A stretch of DNA of 64,000 nucleotides from contig CM055104.1 in NCBI GenBank assembly GCA_029204225.1, positions 38,432,527 to 38,496,526 of the forward strand. The letters run 5' to 3'. Positions within the stretch are counted from its first letter, which is position 1. The number at the start of each line of letters is the position of its first letter. The notes beneath the pieces are model-generated. The model saw nothing but the letters and a program-made list of their open reading frames with translations. It did not search any database and was not told where the DNA came from. The position numbers and the translations under genes are program-made. The stretch comes from Diphasiastrum complanatum (taxonomy: Eukaryota > Streptophyta > Lycopodiopsida > Lycopodiales > Lycopodiaceae). This document shows, one piece after another, positions 47,891 through 60,858 of the stretch.

Positions 47891-48504
47891 TACATCATAA
47901 GGTCTTTTGCATTCCGCTAAGTTAAGATCCAATTTTTGGAATTGTCAAGACCAAAAACTTAATAAGTTGACCAATACCAAATTCGTTGAATTAGTATTCT
48001 AGACTATGTGAAATCCAAACCCTAAACCCTAAAACCTACATTGCCTTCAGTAGGTCGTATAGCATACTAGCCAGTTCATTGAATTGTGGGTCATACATTA
48101 GGTCTTAAGTAGGACACATAGAAGGCCATGCATCAGGTCATTGTCTTAGACCTTTGGCTCTTGCCTTGGACCCTTAGTCTACTATTGAAGCTAACTTCAA
48201 ACATACATAATTACCATACAAAAATTGCCCAATCTAGTAGCCCGTTTAAAAGAGTTTAAATTTGGGCCTCCATGGACCAAGGATGCTCGAGCATAATCCC
48301 AAACCCTTTAGAGTATTATGATGATACAATCAAACTATCAAAATTGGCTACATCCACAAGAGCCCAAGCATTTTAGGTTGGAACATCTATAGCAATCATA
48401 TTACCAATAATTAACAAATAGTGATGATGGAGTCAATCTACTTTAGCTTTTGGCCCATGGATTGGTCCCATTTCAATGGCATAAAAAATAAGAAATAAGT
48501 TTGT

Positions 48505-48706
48505 TGTTGATTGGTCATGTGTCAATGGCAAAAAAAACTATTGGATCTTAACTTTTTGGCTAAGTTCAAGTAGCAATTTATAAATATAAACAAAATATAT
48601 ATTTTTGTATATTTTTAAAATTGCTAGTTGAACTTCGCCAAAATGTTCTAATCCTACAAACTTTTCCTACAAATTTTTCTGAGATAAACACATGCCCAAT
48701 CAATGG
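48505..48706. mobile_element. Fold-back element (MITE-like), about 200 bp
   Basis: The inner arms 48554-48579 and 48618-48643 are inverted repeats matching at 24 of 26 positions ('ttggc.aagttcaa.tagcaattt'), around a 38-bp AT-rich loop. Pairing continues outward with interruptions to 'gattggtcatgtgt' (48509-48522) and 'acacatgcccaatc' (about 48688-48701). The whole would fold into one long imperfect hairpin. No clear target duplication was found. Confidence 0.65.
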
Positions 48707-50132
48707 CTAAAAAAAGTGAAGCTTGACAGTTTTTGTCTATTCAAGGTTTGAACAAATGTGGTTTCATACTAATTTTGCTCAATGTAGTCAATGATGTCCG
48801 TATTGATACTCACATTCTTCATGAGCTATGGCATAGAAAGGTTTGAACATTACATTTTGGATGTATGCAATGAGATATTGTACAAAATGTAAAACTTTGA
48901 GTTTTTATTAGTTTTAGTGGATGTTCACCAAATGGCTAGCATCTTTGGAGCTGAGTATTAAGTACAACATAATATAACATGTCATCAAGCTAGCCTACAT
49001 AAGAAGATAAACATTGTTGAAGGCCAAGCATCTCAAAACAAAAAAAGCCTCCAATTGCAATGGTTGAAAGGTTAGTAGGCAAATTTGACTTATTTGATGT
49101 GGTACTTGATTTACATATCTTCTTCAACAAAAATGTCATACAACAGCCAAACCTAGGACCCAGATCATTATAGCCTCTACATTAACTTCTCAAACCATGA
49201 TAGTAGTTGCAAAAGATTCAACATGTGCTTATTAATGAATCATAAAAATATTCTTATTTATAAATGGTATTTTTTCATGTCTAATTTATCTATATGAGGT
49301 AGCCCATCTCCTATTTTCTACTAACTTCAAAAAAAATAACATTATTTTTTGGGAAAAGACAATGTTTTGAAAAAATAAATAATAAATAAGGGTGAGTTTT
49401 GAGATGAAAAAGGTTACATTTTAAAACATACTTCTATGAATTGTGGTTCGAAGGGGAAATTTAAATTTCTGAATAGTAGACTTGAGTTTCTTCAGAGATC
49501 TATAGTTCAAGTTCCCACCTTCATTCCAGAACTTGATACAAAAGTGCTAGCTTGCACACTTTGCTTTAATTGATGTGCACATTGGGATCACAAGGCTAAC
49601 TTGATACAAACTTGATTGCAATGCCTCGATGCTTTTGTGATTCCAACTTAGGTAAGTAGTCACCATCTCTACCATCCTTAATAGATGCAAACTCCTAAAG
49701 TTAACATGTCCCAAACACATGCTATAAATTAGTTGATGATATAATTGACAATGCAAGTCCATTGTGGTTTGGAAGAGCAACATTGATTTTATGCTATGTC
49801 AATAGCAATCTTTTCAGATTTTGATCTTGCCAAAGGTTTTGATGATATTAAGTGTTTTCCAAAATGCCCAAAATTTGTATTGGCACGTCAAATGGCTTAT
49901 AGGCACTATAATGGTAAAATTGGTCATAACATACAATTTTGTACTTTATGTCTTGGGATATCATACTTGCAAGTTTAAGTCCATACCTCCCTTTGTTTGG
50001 GTCAATTTTAATAAAGGATGCCGAAGCTATGAGGAAAATTGCCAAAAACAAAACAAAAATGCCTCCAAAAGCCAAAATGCCCTTTTGAACTTAATTCTTC
50101 AAAATAAAAACAATTGCCCTTCATAATGAACG
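48707..50132. other. AT-rich intergenic DNA, nothing recognised
   Basis: Scattered short open frames only. No gene, RNA or clear repeat boundary until the copia fragment begins at about 50133. Confidence 0.5.
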
Positions 50133-50795
50133 TCACCAGTTAGGACCCTTTGTGAGAAATTGCCAAAAATTGGCAAATCTAGCTTGATGAAAATCATGTA
50201 AAATGTAAATGGGTGGGTCCCACACGTGTGAGGCCATGGAGCCACGTGGGAAAGCTACCCTAATATAGGTTAGATGAAGTCTAAAGAGTAGGTTAAGTCT
50301 TTTACCTTTTCCAATCAAGATATCTTTCCTTTTGATCATACAAGCATCTCCATCAAACTCAACTTTGAGGCCTTTACTTAGCAATTGACTCACATTAAGT
50401 AAATTCTTGATAATAGATGGAATGAACAAAACATCCTTCAAATGAACATTCCTATTTGTAGAGAGAAATAGGAATTGTGTCAATCCCTTTGATTGCACAC
50501 TCACCATCATTGGCCGTGTAGATCACCCTCTTATCATTTCCATATGCCAACAAAGAAGTGAAGTACTCTTTGTGAAAAGTCATGTGTGAACTTGCTCCAC
50601 TATCAATCCACCATGGATCTAGATCTCCATCATTAGCAAGCATGCATGAATAAATCACAAAAGCATCATCCTTTTCTTTTTGAACATCCAAACCATCATC
50701 ATCAAGAGTAAGATTATCATTGCCTTCCAACATGTATCCACTTGATGTAGCCATGTAGCAATGACCTGATCGTTTCTTTGAACAACAACAAATGT
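50133..50795 (-). mobile_element. Ty1/copia C, second partial copy (gag start, protease)
   Basis: The minus-strand frame starts MATSSGYMLEGNDNLT and runs into the protease region (DPWWIDSGASSHMTFHKEY, about 50600) and the following segment (LKDVLFIPSIIKNLLNVSQL, about 50400). Most of gag is absent. It is preceded by an LTR-X remnant. It is broken and truncated at about 50133. Confidence 0.75.
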
Positions 50796-51050
50796 TTTCA
50801 AAAGGAAATCACAAAGATATGAAACCTCTCAATTCTATTCTAACACTTATACCAAGCAAATCAACACATAGAATAGTGAAAGATTGATCAACCTATGATC
50901 TATCCTCAATCTAATGACTCTTGCCACTTCCTAAGATTGAAACACACTCAAACGAAGTTCTGTAACCTCACAATCTAGAGATCCAATAAAAATTAGGGTT
51001 TTGACAAAAGCACAAAAAAAATGATTATTTCAATTTCTACATGCAATTGA
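50796..51050 (-). repeat. LTR-X remnant between the two copia C copies
   Basis: It matches 36117-36380, including 'atcacaaagatatg', 'aagcaaatcaacacatag', 'tgaagttc...gtaacctcaca' and 'agggttttgacaaa'. It ends where copia C reverse transcriptase sequence begins at about 51050. Confidence 0.75.
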
Positions 51051-53219
51051 TATGCACTTCCTATAGAGAGTAATGCCTTGAAGGATCTTTCATTACCTCT
51101 TATAGTTAACTTTACATTTGACTCCATAGTTGTATCATAAGATTTTGCATCTACCATATGAAATATTTCTAAAATAGAATTAGCATACTTCTCTTGACAA
51201 ATGAAAGTAGATTGAGAAGATCTAATCACTTCTATTCCTAAAATGTAATGAAAGTGACCAAGATCATGCACCTCAAACTCCTTCTTGAGAGCACTCTTGA
51301 GATCCTCCACATCTTGGTTGTCTCCACCACTCAAGATGATATCATCACATAGATTAGCAAAATGGTAAGATCATTTCCAGCATACCTATGATAAAGTGAA
51401 TGATCACACTCACTCATAACAAAGCCTTGAGAGAGTTAAAAAGTGTTAAGCTTAGCATACCAACTCCTTGGTGCTTGCTTAAGGCCATATAAGCTCTTTT
51501 GTAGAAAACACATATGATTTGGCTTTGTAGGTGAAATGTAGCTCTCAGGTTGCTCCATGTACACTTCCTCCTCAAGATTACCATTCAAAAAAGCATTTGT
51601 GATATCCGATTGCCATAGATCCCATCCATAAAGAGTAGCAAGAGAGATGATGACCCGAATGCTTACCATCTTTGCCACGGGTGCAAAGGTTTCATCAAAG
51701 TCAATACCATGTTCTTGAGCATATCCTTTTGCTACCAACCTTGCCTTGTACTTGTTGATAGATCCATGTTGGTTTGTCTTCACCTTGAAGATCCATTTGC
51801 ATCCAATAGCTTTCTTGTCATTAGGTAACACCACCAATCTCCATGTTTTATTCTTCACAAGAGCTTGATACTCAAGATCCATTGGATCCACTCCTCTTTC
51901 TTTCTTGCTTCATGTACACAAGTAGGTTCATCAAAAGAGGTTAGGAAAGCAAAGTGTGTACCTCCAACAACTTGCTTAGCTTTCTTATCATATGTGAGCC
52001 TTGAAGGCATGTGCCTTTCCCTTGATGTTCTCCTTGGCTTTTGACTTGAAGGTCCATCATCATTACCATCTAAAGTAAGATCCTTTACATCAACATCAAG
52101 AATGATAGATCCATCCACATCACCATCATTAATGCTTGAAGATACTTTTGGAATGTTCCCCTCATCAAAAATGACATCTCTACCAATAATCACCTTATTA
52201 GTAGAAGGAATGTAAACCTTGTAGGCTTTACTCACCTCACTGTATCCAGCAAATATACCTTTCCTTGAAGATGGATACTCTTTGGTCCTATCTTCAAGAG
52301 TTATATTGACATAGCATGTGCATCCAAAAGTTCTAAGAAAGTTGACACTTGGCCTCCTCTTGAATAGCATCTCAAAAGGTGTCCTTCCATCCACAATAGC
52401 ACTCGGCCACCTATTGCAAAAGAAATTAGCACACAACAAAGCTTGATCCCAAAATGGCTTAGCACTTAATCTCATGGCTTTGGAACCTTCACATAAAGTC
52501 CTATTCTTCCTCTCGGCCACTCCATTTTGTTGTGGGTCCTTGGTGCTCATCACTAAAAGCCTTAAACTTGGTAGATATGTACTCTCAACCATTGTCACTC
52601 CTTAAGCACTTGATCCTTGTGGAAAATTGGTTCTCCCTTGCATTCTTGAATTTAACAAAGATATCATACACTTCATCTTTGCTCTTTAGTAGATAGATCC
52701 AACAAAATCTACTAAAATCATCAATGAAAGTTACATACATCTTAGCTCCATTATTGCTAGTTGTAGTAATTCCATGAATATCCAAATGTACAATTTGAAA
52801 AGGCTTTGTAGATCTAGATGTAGATCTAGCATAAGGTAGCCTATGTGACTTTGAGAAAGCACAAGACTCACAAACATGATTGATGCTACTTAAAGAACTT
52901 GGAAGACCAATCACAACTTGCTTCTTAGCCATTACCTCCAATAACTTGAAGTTGAGGTGCCCACCTTCTAGGCCCTCTTGTCACCTCACTTGATCTTGTT
53001 ACGGTTGATGGTCTCTCCTCAAAACCTACAACACTATCCAAAACATCATTCATCTCAAGAATTGGACTCCATCCTCACTTTCCACAATGAATAGTTACTT
53101 GAGGTAAGCCTATCATTGGCTTCCAACATGATTCCAATTGAGGTTGCCATGTAGCAATGACCTGATCTTCTTTTTCAACCGGCTTCAATGCACAAAGCAC
53201 TCCTTTGGACAACAACAAA
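51051..53219 (-). mobile_element. Ty1/copia C, first copy (gag start, integrase, RT)
   Basis: In minus-strand order: gag start (about 53145; MATSIGIMLEANDRLT followed by a SNYSLWKVRME motif), the GAG-pre-integrase end and integrase (52941-51990; HLDIHGITTTSNNGAKMYVTF, PQQNGVAERKNRTLCEG), and RT (51891-51060; GCKWIFKVKTNQHGSINKYKARLVAKGYAQ, LKQAPRSWYAKL, HYILGIEV). RNase H is absent; the fragment meets the LTR-X remnant. Several breaks are present. Confidence 0.8.
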
Positions 53220-53410
53220 TGCTTTCAAAAAAAATCACCAAGATTTGAAACTATCTCACAAATTCCCTCTAGCACTTATACCAAGCAAATCAACACATAG
53301 AATCATGGAATCTTGATCAACCTATGATCTATCCTCAATCTAATGACTTTTGCCACTTTCTAAGATTGAAACACACTCAAATGAAGTTCAGAAACCTCAC
53401 TATCTAGAGT
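53220..53410 (-). repeat. LTR-X remnant upstream of copia C
   Basis: It matches 36117-36310 and 50796-50990 ('tagcacttataccaagcaaatcaac', 'ctatcctcaatctaatgac'). It is cut at 53410 by the LTR of element B. Confidence 0.75.
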
Positions 53411-54169
53411 TAGATAATCAGATAAATGACTGAAACTTTAATCAAAAAATGAATTTTATAATTCTAAGTATGAATCAATATAAATTTTTCTTGTTGTCTT
53501 GTGGTATCTCTTTTACGAAGAGTACGTCAGTGCGCAAGTGCATAAGTAAATAAGTCAGCCTGAGTCTAAGTCTGAACTTGAATCTGAGAGTGTTTGTTAT
53601 TACTATAAGTGCACATGTATTTATATTGTTACAGGATAAGTCCTTTTGCCTTTTTCCTTCTGTAACAGAATCCAATCGTTTTGATGGTTGATATTCAACA
53701 ACATTCTGGTTTCTCAAAGTCGAAAGATTCTCAAAAGATTCATGACAAATTCTCGATGGATTCTCGAATGATTCTCTGTTCATGACAAATTCGTTGTTCT
53801 CGAAAGATTCATGACAATTTTTTGTTCGCAACAGTATCTTTGACAGTTTTTGCTTCATGACAGTCTTCTTGATCTTTTGAGACAAATTTGCGAATATTTT
53901 GAATTCGAGATAATTTCGAACTTCAAGCTTCAAGTTTGAACAAGAAATTGTTCACGACAATTTCACGACAGTTATTTATTCGAGTTTCATGTCCAAGATT
54001 CTTAATTTCGTGAATTGTTCGAGTTCGTGTTTCGAGCTTCTCAATTTCGCAAATCGTTGGAGTTCATGTTTCGCAAACTGTTTGAGTTTTGAGTTTCCTA
54101 ACCTTTGTCAATTTGAGTATTGTGCACGTTGTTGGTAGAACTGAGACTTGTCTGTTGAGGCGTTCTACA
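53411..54169 (-). repeat. 3' LTR of copia B (left end truncated)
   Basis: It aligns with 58498-59115 over most of its length. By eye about 20 differences in ~330 compared bases, roughly 6%. It ends with ...ttctaca at 54169 beside a polypurine tract on the minus strand (54170-54182). The first ~180 bp present at 58320-58497 are missing here. Confidence 0.8.
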
Positions 54170-57100
54170 ACTCCCTCTCAAAGTGGGCAGTTGGATTAAC
54201 CCCAATCTTCTTCGCTGCTTCTCGAACAAAGCTTTATTGAGCGGCTTTGTAAAGATATCAGCTGTCATTTCCTCTGTAGGAATGAAGACTGTCTTCAGTA
54301 TCTTCTTCTCGACTAAGTCCTGAATAACATGATACTTGATAGCTATGTGCTTCTTTTTCGAGTGAAATACGGGATCTTTCGTAAGATAGATTGCTGAAGT
54401 GTTATCCATTAACAAGACATAAGGTTCAAAAATAGATTTATCAAATCCTTCTAATGTCTGTTTAATCCAAATCAGCTCATTTGCCATCTTAGTTGTTGTT
54501 ACATATTCGGCCTCACAGGAAGATTGAGCTATCGTTGTTTGCTTCTTGCTTATCCAGAATATGGCTGCGCCAAATGCTAGTGTCCAACCTCCTGAAATGC
54601 TTTTACTATCATCCTTCATAGATGCCCAGGATGCGTCACTGTAAGATTCGATGTGAAATCCAGTTTCCTTCGAATAACACAGTCCATAGTCTTTCGTTTC
54701 CTGGAGATATTGCACTACTCTTTTTGCTAACTTCCAATGTAACGATCTTGGGTTCTGATTAGATTGGCTCAGCCTGTATACTGCGAATGCTATATCAAGT
54801 CTGGTGTTGTCTGCAAGATATAATAATGATCCAATCAGCCTGCGATAGGGTGTTTTGGCCATTCGCTTCTCTTCTTCGAGAGTCTATAGACAATATGCCT
54901 TGATCAGTATTGTTCTAGGTATCATGGGAGTATGCATGCCTTTGCATTCGAGCATGTTGAAATTTTCAATTATTTTCAGAGTATACTTTTGTTGGCGAAG
55001 ATATAACTTACCATCTTCAGAGTCTCTTTCGATCTGCAAACCTAAATAGATTCTTGCTTCTCCTAGGTCAGCGATCTCGAATATTTCATATATGTTTCTT
55101 TTGACATCTGAAATTAGCTCATCTTTTCTTGAGAAAATTAGAGTATCGTGAACATAAAGTGGCTAGAATAATAATTTTTTTTTTTGACATGTTTGATATA
55201 GATATTCAATTCAACGAATAAAGGTTTGAAGCCTAAAGAATGTAGTGCTTTGTCCTTCTTTCTATACCATTGTCTTGTTGCCTGTTTTAGACCATAGATA
55301 CTTTTATTCATGTGACATCCATATTCTGGATATTCCTGGCTTACAAAGCCAAGTGGTTAATCCATGAATAAGTCCTCCTCTAATTCTGCATGCAAGAAAG
55401 CAGTTTTCTCATCCACAATATCGATTTTGAGATCATGAGCTACTGCATAAGCAAATAACAAACGAATTGATGTGTGTTTGACTACTGGTGAGAATTTAGC
55501 AGTGTAGTCAATCTCATAATTTTGTGAAAAACCTTTCGCCACCAACGTCGCTTTGTATCTGATGTTTTCTCCATCATGACCTGTTTTGATCTTGTAGATC
55601 CACTTGCATTTGACTGGTTTCCTTCCATCAGGTGCAAGTGTCCATACATTGTTCTTATACATGGATGACATTTGTCCTCCATTGCTTGAATCCAACGATC
55701 TTTATTTGGTCCATCAATAGCTTTTTCAAATGTCTGAGGTTCGTTAGTGAAGCCACATAATTCATCATGACCAAATCTTATTGGTGGTTTGCGTTGCCTT
55801 TCAGATCTTCTCACAGTCTGTATAGGTCTCGAATTTAAAGACGCATCTTCAAGTTCGACCTGTTCTACTTGAATTTGATCTGATATTTCGAGTCTTTCAA
55901 GTTCTCGAAATTGAACTCCCTCTGAATCACTATTGTGTTCAAATGGTGATTCTTTTTCATCATTAGCTTGCTTTACTTCTGTAGATGGTAACTCATAATA
56001 ACTTTATCATAGCCAACTAAGTCATTGTCTGCTATGTACTTTGACTCATCAAATTTTACATCTCGTACAACTTTTACTTTTCCAGTTTCGGGTATATAAA
56101 CTCGATAATATGAAGAATGCAACTCGAATCCTACCAAAAAATCTTGTTCTGCTTTTTCATCAAGTTTCTTCCTCAATTTGTCTGGTATGTGCATATAAAC
56201 TGCACATCCAAATGTCCGAACATGAGCCAAATTTGGCTTCGACTTCCACCATACTTCATGAGGAGTTTTATCCGGCATTCTTGATTTCAGAATTCGATTC
56301 TGAAGATAGTTTGACGTAGCTACTGCTTCCGACCATAACTCCTTCGGTGCTTTTGCATGAGCCATCATACACCTTGCAGCTTCCATAAGTGTACGATTCC
56401 TTCGTTCAGCTGAGGTGTGTATGATGTTGTCTTTGTATGCATAATACCTCGATCAGTACAGAAATCTTTGAATTCGTTGGAAATGTACTCACCTCCACGA
56501 TCTATGCAAATTTGCTTCAACTTGCTGGATGTCTGCTTCTCAACCCAATTCATATACTCAACGAATTTCTCGAAAGCTTCTGATTTTGTACAAATAAAGT
56601 ATACTACAGCGAACTTGCTAAAGTCATCGATAAACGTAATAAAGTACTTTGCATCACCCAATGACAATACTCCGAATGGTCCACAAATATCTGAATGCAC
56701 AATTTCCAGTACCTTAGTTGCTTTATAAACATCCTTATTGAAAAGTGTTCGTGACATTTTGTCTTTAAGACAATATTTGCAGGTAGTTCGAATATCTCGA
56801 CTTTTGATTTCGACTCCTTCAATTCCCTGACTTTTGTTGGCTTGGTACAGGGCTTCCATGTTCATGTGACATAGCCTCTTGTGCCACAGTATATCTGTTG
56901 ATTCCTAAGTTTGATTAGCTTGTTCAACTCTAGTTCGGATGCTCAAGTGATACAAATTACCATTTCTATTGCCTTTGGCAACCAGGTTATCAGAATCTTC
57001 ATCGAACAATCTACAATAGTTCCTTGTGAAGGTTACTGACATTCATGTGTCAACTATCTTAGCCACGGATAGATCTTTATCAAGAGTAGGAACATAGAGA

Positions 57101-58319
57101 ATTTCCTCCAGTTTCTTTTCACCCTAGTTTGTGTCTAGCCATAGTACACCAGTTCCATCGACTATATGTTTGGAACCGTCTCCAAGTATAATAAATCTTG
57201 AATAATTTGTCTTCTGAATTTGATGAACAACATAAATCTTCAGAAACATATGCTGCTAAGTTTCTTGTTGTTCTCTCTTCCGCTGCTCTGGAGCATTCTG
57301 CTTTGTCTTCGACATAGTTTGAATCTGAAGGTTCGCTTCGATTCTGCTCCTTCTTGTTCCTGGGATTTTGATAAAAGTCTACCACTGCATGACCCCGTTT
57401 ATGACAATGAATACATTCAATCTTTGGATCTAACCAACACTTGTCTTCTGTATGACCTGATTTTCTGCATCTGTTGCAGATCTTCTTTTCACTAGAATTT
57501 TTCTACTACTTTCCAGATTGTCGATCATTTGTCTTTGATTCGTCCGAACGATTTTCATTCTTCTTAGACGACTCCCTCTTATACTTAAACTTCTTTGAAG
57601 ATTTATTCTTCTGAGTGAAAAGAGCCTTTTCGGAATCACCATTGTCATCATAGTGTTCGTGTGCTTCTACTTCCTCTTTGAGTCCATCTATCGCTTTTTG
57701 AAGTGTCATTGTGGCATCTTTCGCCAATAAAGTTCGAGTTGTATGGAATGACCTGGGTAGGGCGCAAAGAAAATAGCTAAGCTGCTTTTCCTTTGAGATC
57801 ACATTTTCGGTGCCGAAATTCTGCAAAGAAATAAACATATCCTTTATCTTTCGTACGAATATGGTCAGGTCTTTGCCGTCCCATTGTAGGTAAGTCAATT
57901 GGTCCTCCAAGAACATGACTTGATTTCGTGATCAAGTCTCATTCTTGGTTCGTAGTCCTTCCCACAATTCTTTCGCATTTGAAGTTGATAAAAGATCTAG
58001 CATTATGTTGTCATGCACTGCAGATGCAATAATTGCTATAGCTTTGTCATTTTTCTCCATCCATTCACGAAGTTCCTTGCCAAGAGCAACTGGCTTATCT
58101 TCTGATGGTTCTACCCATTGCCATAGACCTTCGCCCTTTAGTACAAGTGAAGTTTTTAACTTCCAGACTAAATAGTTCGAACCTTCTGCATCCAAGATCG
58201 TACTGATCTTAGACTAAATGTTGCTGATCGAAGACATCTTCCCATCTTTTGATTTGGCTATTGATGGATACAAGGCTGTCTGATTTCACTATATATCACT
58301 ATATTTGCTCTGATATCAC
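54170..58319 (-). mobile_element. Ty1/copia element B, internal region
   Basis: A primer-site variant (TGATATCAGAGC on the minus strand) is at 58307-58318. In order: gag (about 58200-57500; EGSNYLVWKLKTSLVLKG, then UBN2), zinc-knuckle region (about 57480-57370), protease (about 57200-57050), integrase (56865-55975; SDICGPFGVLSLGDAKYF, FGCAVYMHIPDKLRKKL), linker, RT (about 55810-55000) and RNase H (54862-54190; YSDASWASMKDDSKS, ADIFTKPLNKALF). All domains are represented and both LTRs partly remain, so it is the most complete copia in the window. It is still broken in perhaps half a dozen or more places. Confidence 0.85.
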
Positions 58320-59120
58320 TGTTCGAAAGGTTCTGCGAATTTTTCCTTAGAGAACACGATTAGAGGTTGAATAAATCATACCAATATCAGCGTTTTTAAT
58401 CATGTCTAAATCTGATCTATGTACTAATAATAGAGCAGTTCTATTATGATTAAATTATGCGTGCGAAAATTGAAAATATATGTGCGAATGTGATAGACAA
58501 TTAGATAATCAGATAAACGACTGAAACTTTGATCAGAAAACAAATTTTATAATTTTGAGTCTGAATCAATATACATTTTTCTTGTTGTCCTGTGGTATCT
58601 CTTTTACGAAGAATACGTAAGTGCGCAAGTGCATAAGTAAATAAGTCAGTCCGAGTCTAAGTCTGAGCTTGAATCTAAGAGTGTTTGTTATTACTATAAG
58701 TGCACATGTATTTATATTGTTACAGGATAAGTCCTTTGGCCTTTTTCCTTTTGTAACAGAATCCAATCGTTTTGACGGTTGATATTCAACAACGTTCTGG
58801 TTTCTCAGAGTCGAAAGATTCTTGACAGATTCACGATAGATTCGCGATGGATTCACGAAAGATTCTCGAATGATTCTCTGTTCAAGAAAAATTCGCTGTT
58901 CTCAAAAGATTCGCGACAATATTTTGTTCGCGATAGTATCTGTGACACTTTTAGCTTCGTGACAGTCTTCTTGATCTTTCGAGACAAATTCGCAAATATT
59001 TTGAGTTTGCGATAATTTCGAACTTCGAGCTTCAAGTTTGAACAAGAAATTGTTCGCGACAGTTTCATGGCAATTATTTGTTCAAGTTTCATGTTCAAGG
59101 TTCTTAATTTTGTAAATTGT
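58320..59120 (-). repeat. 5' LTR of copia B (right end truncated)
   Basis: It starts TGTTCGAAAGG one base outside the primer site. It matches the 3' LTR from 58498 on. It is cut at about 59120 by plus-strand copia fragment D. The ~6% LTR divergence implies an insertion some millions to tens of millions of years old, depending on the substitution rate assumed. Confidence 0.8.
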
Positions 59121-60104
59121 AAGTCGGTGCAGCAATCCTTCATTATCATCACCCTATACGTGGGTGATACGTTGCTTTTTAGCAACAATACCAATTTGGT
59201 CAAGGATTCTAAGCAGATGTTGTTTTCAGAGTTTGACATGACTGATCTAGACGAAGCTCACTTCTGTTTGGGCATTCAGATCCACAGAGACAGAGCGAGA
59301 TGATTGACTTATATCACTCAACAAAGGTATCTTCACAACATTCTTGATAGATACAATCTAATTAATTGTAAATTAGCTCACTCACCGATGGATCCAGGCC
59401 TGCATTTGTCAAAGGACCAATGTCCCCAGACCAAGCAGGAAGAGGAGCAGATGAGAGAGTATCCTTAGCGATCGATACTTGGATCTCTTATGTATGCAAT
59501 GGTCTGTACAAGACTTGATATCTCTTTTGCAGTAAGTTCACTCAACCAGTATATGGCTACTCCTGGCATTACCCATTGGAAGGCTCTCATAAGAGTCATG
59601 AGGTATATTCGAGCTACCATGGACCAGTGCATCTGCTATGGAGAAGTCAACAACGACAATCTTCGTCAGCTTAGTGGATATTCTGATGCAAGCTGGGGAG
59701 GAGATGTAGACAATCGTAAGTCCACATCTAGATTTACATTCTTCTTCAACGATGGTCCTATCTCATGGAACAATCGTAAGCAAACCTCTATCGCTCTTTT
59801 TTCTACAGAAGCAGAATACATTGCCGCTTCTCAATCTATTGAAAAAGTGTTTTGGTTGAAAAATTTACTGTTAGACATTAATTTGTATCAATACAACCCC
59901 ACAATTTTATTTAGTGATAATCATAGTGCTATTGCCTTATCGACCAATCTTATATTTCACTCTAGGAGTAAGCACATTGAAATCAGATATAACTACATCA
60001 GGGGCAAAGTTCTCAACAAGGAGGTGAGCTTAACGTGTTGTAGAACACAGGACATGGTTGCAAATATATTCATGAAGGCATTAAGTGTTAATGCACACAA
60101 CAAT
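59121..60104 (+). mobile_element. Ty1/copia fragment D (RT end and RNase H)
   Basis: The plus-strand frame begins inside RT (about 59140; LDEAHFCLGIQIHRD near 59250), continues through GSLMYAMVCTRLDISFAVSSLNQYM (59490) and RNase H (YSDASWGGDVDNRKSTSRF, about 59680; SKHIEIRYNYIRGKV, about 59970), and ends at the usual RNase H C-terminus. It is related to the shortened element at 14175-15435. The 5' part is absent and there are a few breaks. Confidence 0.8.
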
Positions 60105-60374
60105 CATGCTACTGCATTTTTACTCATGTTGTCGCACAGTCTGCATATTTACATGTAAAATAAGACAGGCGAATAAAACACGACTGTCTGCATAAATACA
60201 AGTAAATTTCCAAGGCGAAAAAGGTGAAAAAGACGACACTATGTTTTTACACGTGATTTGTGACAAGCGAAAAAGACGACACTGCCTTACAAATGCAATA
60301 GGTGCCCTTATAGAAGAAGCGAAGACACCCTGTAAATCAAATCTTAAGGAGTGTCGCATTTTTTGCATCTTCAC

Positions 60375-60518
60375 CAACGTTCATTTCAACGAAGGCTAAC
60401 GTTGCGACCTTCTCACGCTCATCCCATGCAATTGTGCAATCAGATTTGACAATGCCAGCAGCCACCCATGATCTCCCACAGAGAACACATCCACTTTGTA
60501 CTTTCTTCATCTGCACAC
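60375..60518 (-). pseudogene. Exon-like fragment, possibly captured from a host gene
   Basis: On the minus strand an AT-rich run ends in a 3' splice-like 'attttacag' at 60519. An open, coding-like segment follows: VQMKKVQSGCVLCGRSWVAA, then SDCTIAWDEREKVATLAFVE. A CxxC pair and balanced composition suggest a real exon. It lies between the arms of the inverted repeat. I do not recognise the parent protein. Confidence 0.35.
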
Positions 60519-60639
60519 CTGTAAAATTATGTATATATATTGAATACCATTTGCGTATTCGGAGTGTGAGAGAAATTAAGTGAGAAACTAGCAACAAGCA
60601 TAATAGCATTAGAAGCTTAAGTGGCCAAATAGACTTTGG

Positions 60640-60730
60640 ACATGCTATAAAAGGATGTAACTCGTGGAGAGAATGATCTTCTCTCTTCTCTATCTCATTT
60701 CATGCTTATACATGGTTCTCTTGGTTCTAA
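60640..60730 (+). repeat. LTR-X fragment around the TATA box
   Basis: 'ctataaaaggatgtaactc' and 'cttatacatggttctctt' match the reverse complement of about 36945-37078, without the GA microsatellite. It is inserted between the exon-like fragment and an LTR-B scrap. Confidence 0.6.
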
Positions 60731-60858
60731 TGTAGAGCATATCAACAGACAAGTCTCAGTTCTACCAACAAAGTGCACAGTACTCAAATTGACAAAGGTT
60801 AAGAAACTCGAAACTCGAACAGTTTGCGAAACATGAACTCAAACAATTCGCGCGCCTT
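60731..60858 (+). repeat. LTR-B scrap, inverted
   Basis: It starts tgtagagcatatcaacagac and matches the reverse complement of about 54050-54169 ('gacaagtctcagttctacca', 'caaattgacaaaggtt', 'cagtttgcgaaacatgaact'). It is the outer end of an LTR-B in the opposite orientation to element B. Confidence 0.7.

Noticed and set aside
48008-48032. Telomere-like repeat (two to three ccctaaa)
   Set aside because: Too short to be an interstitial telomere array; such words are common in plant DNA.
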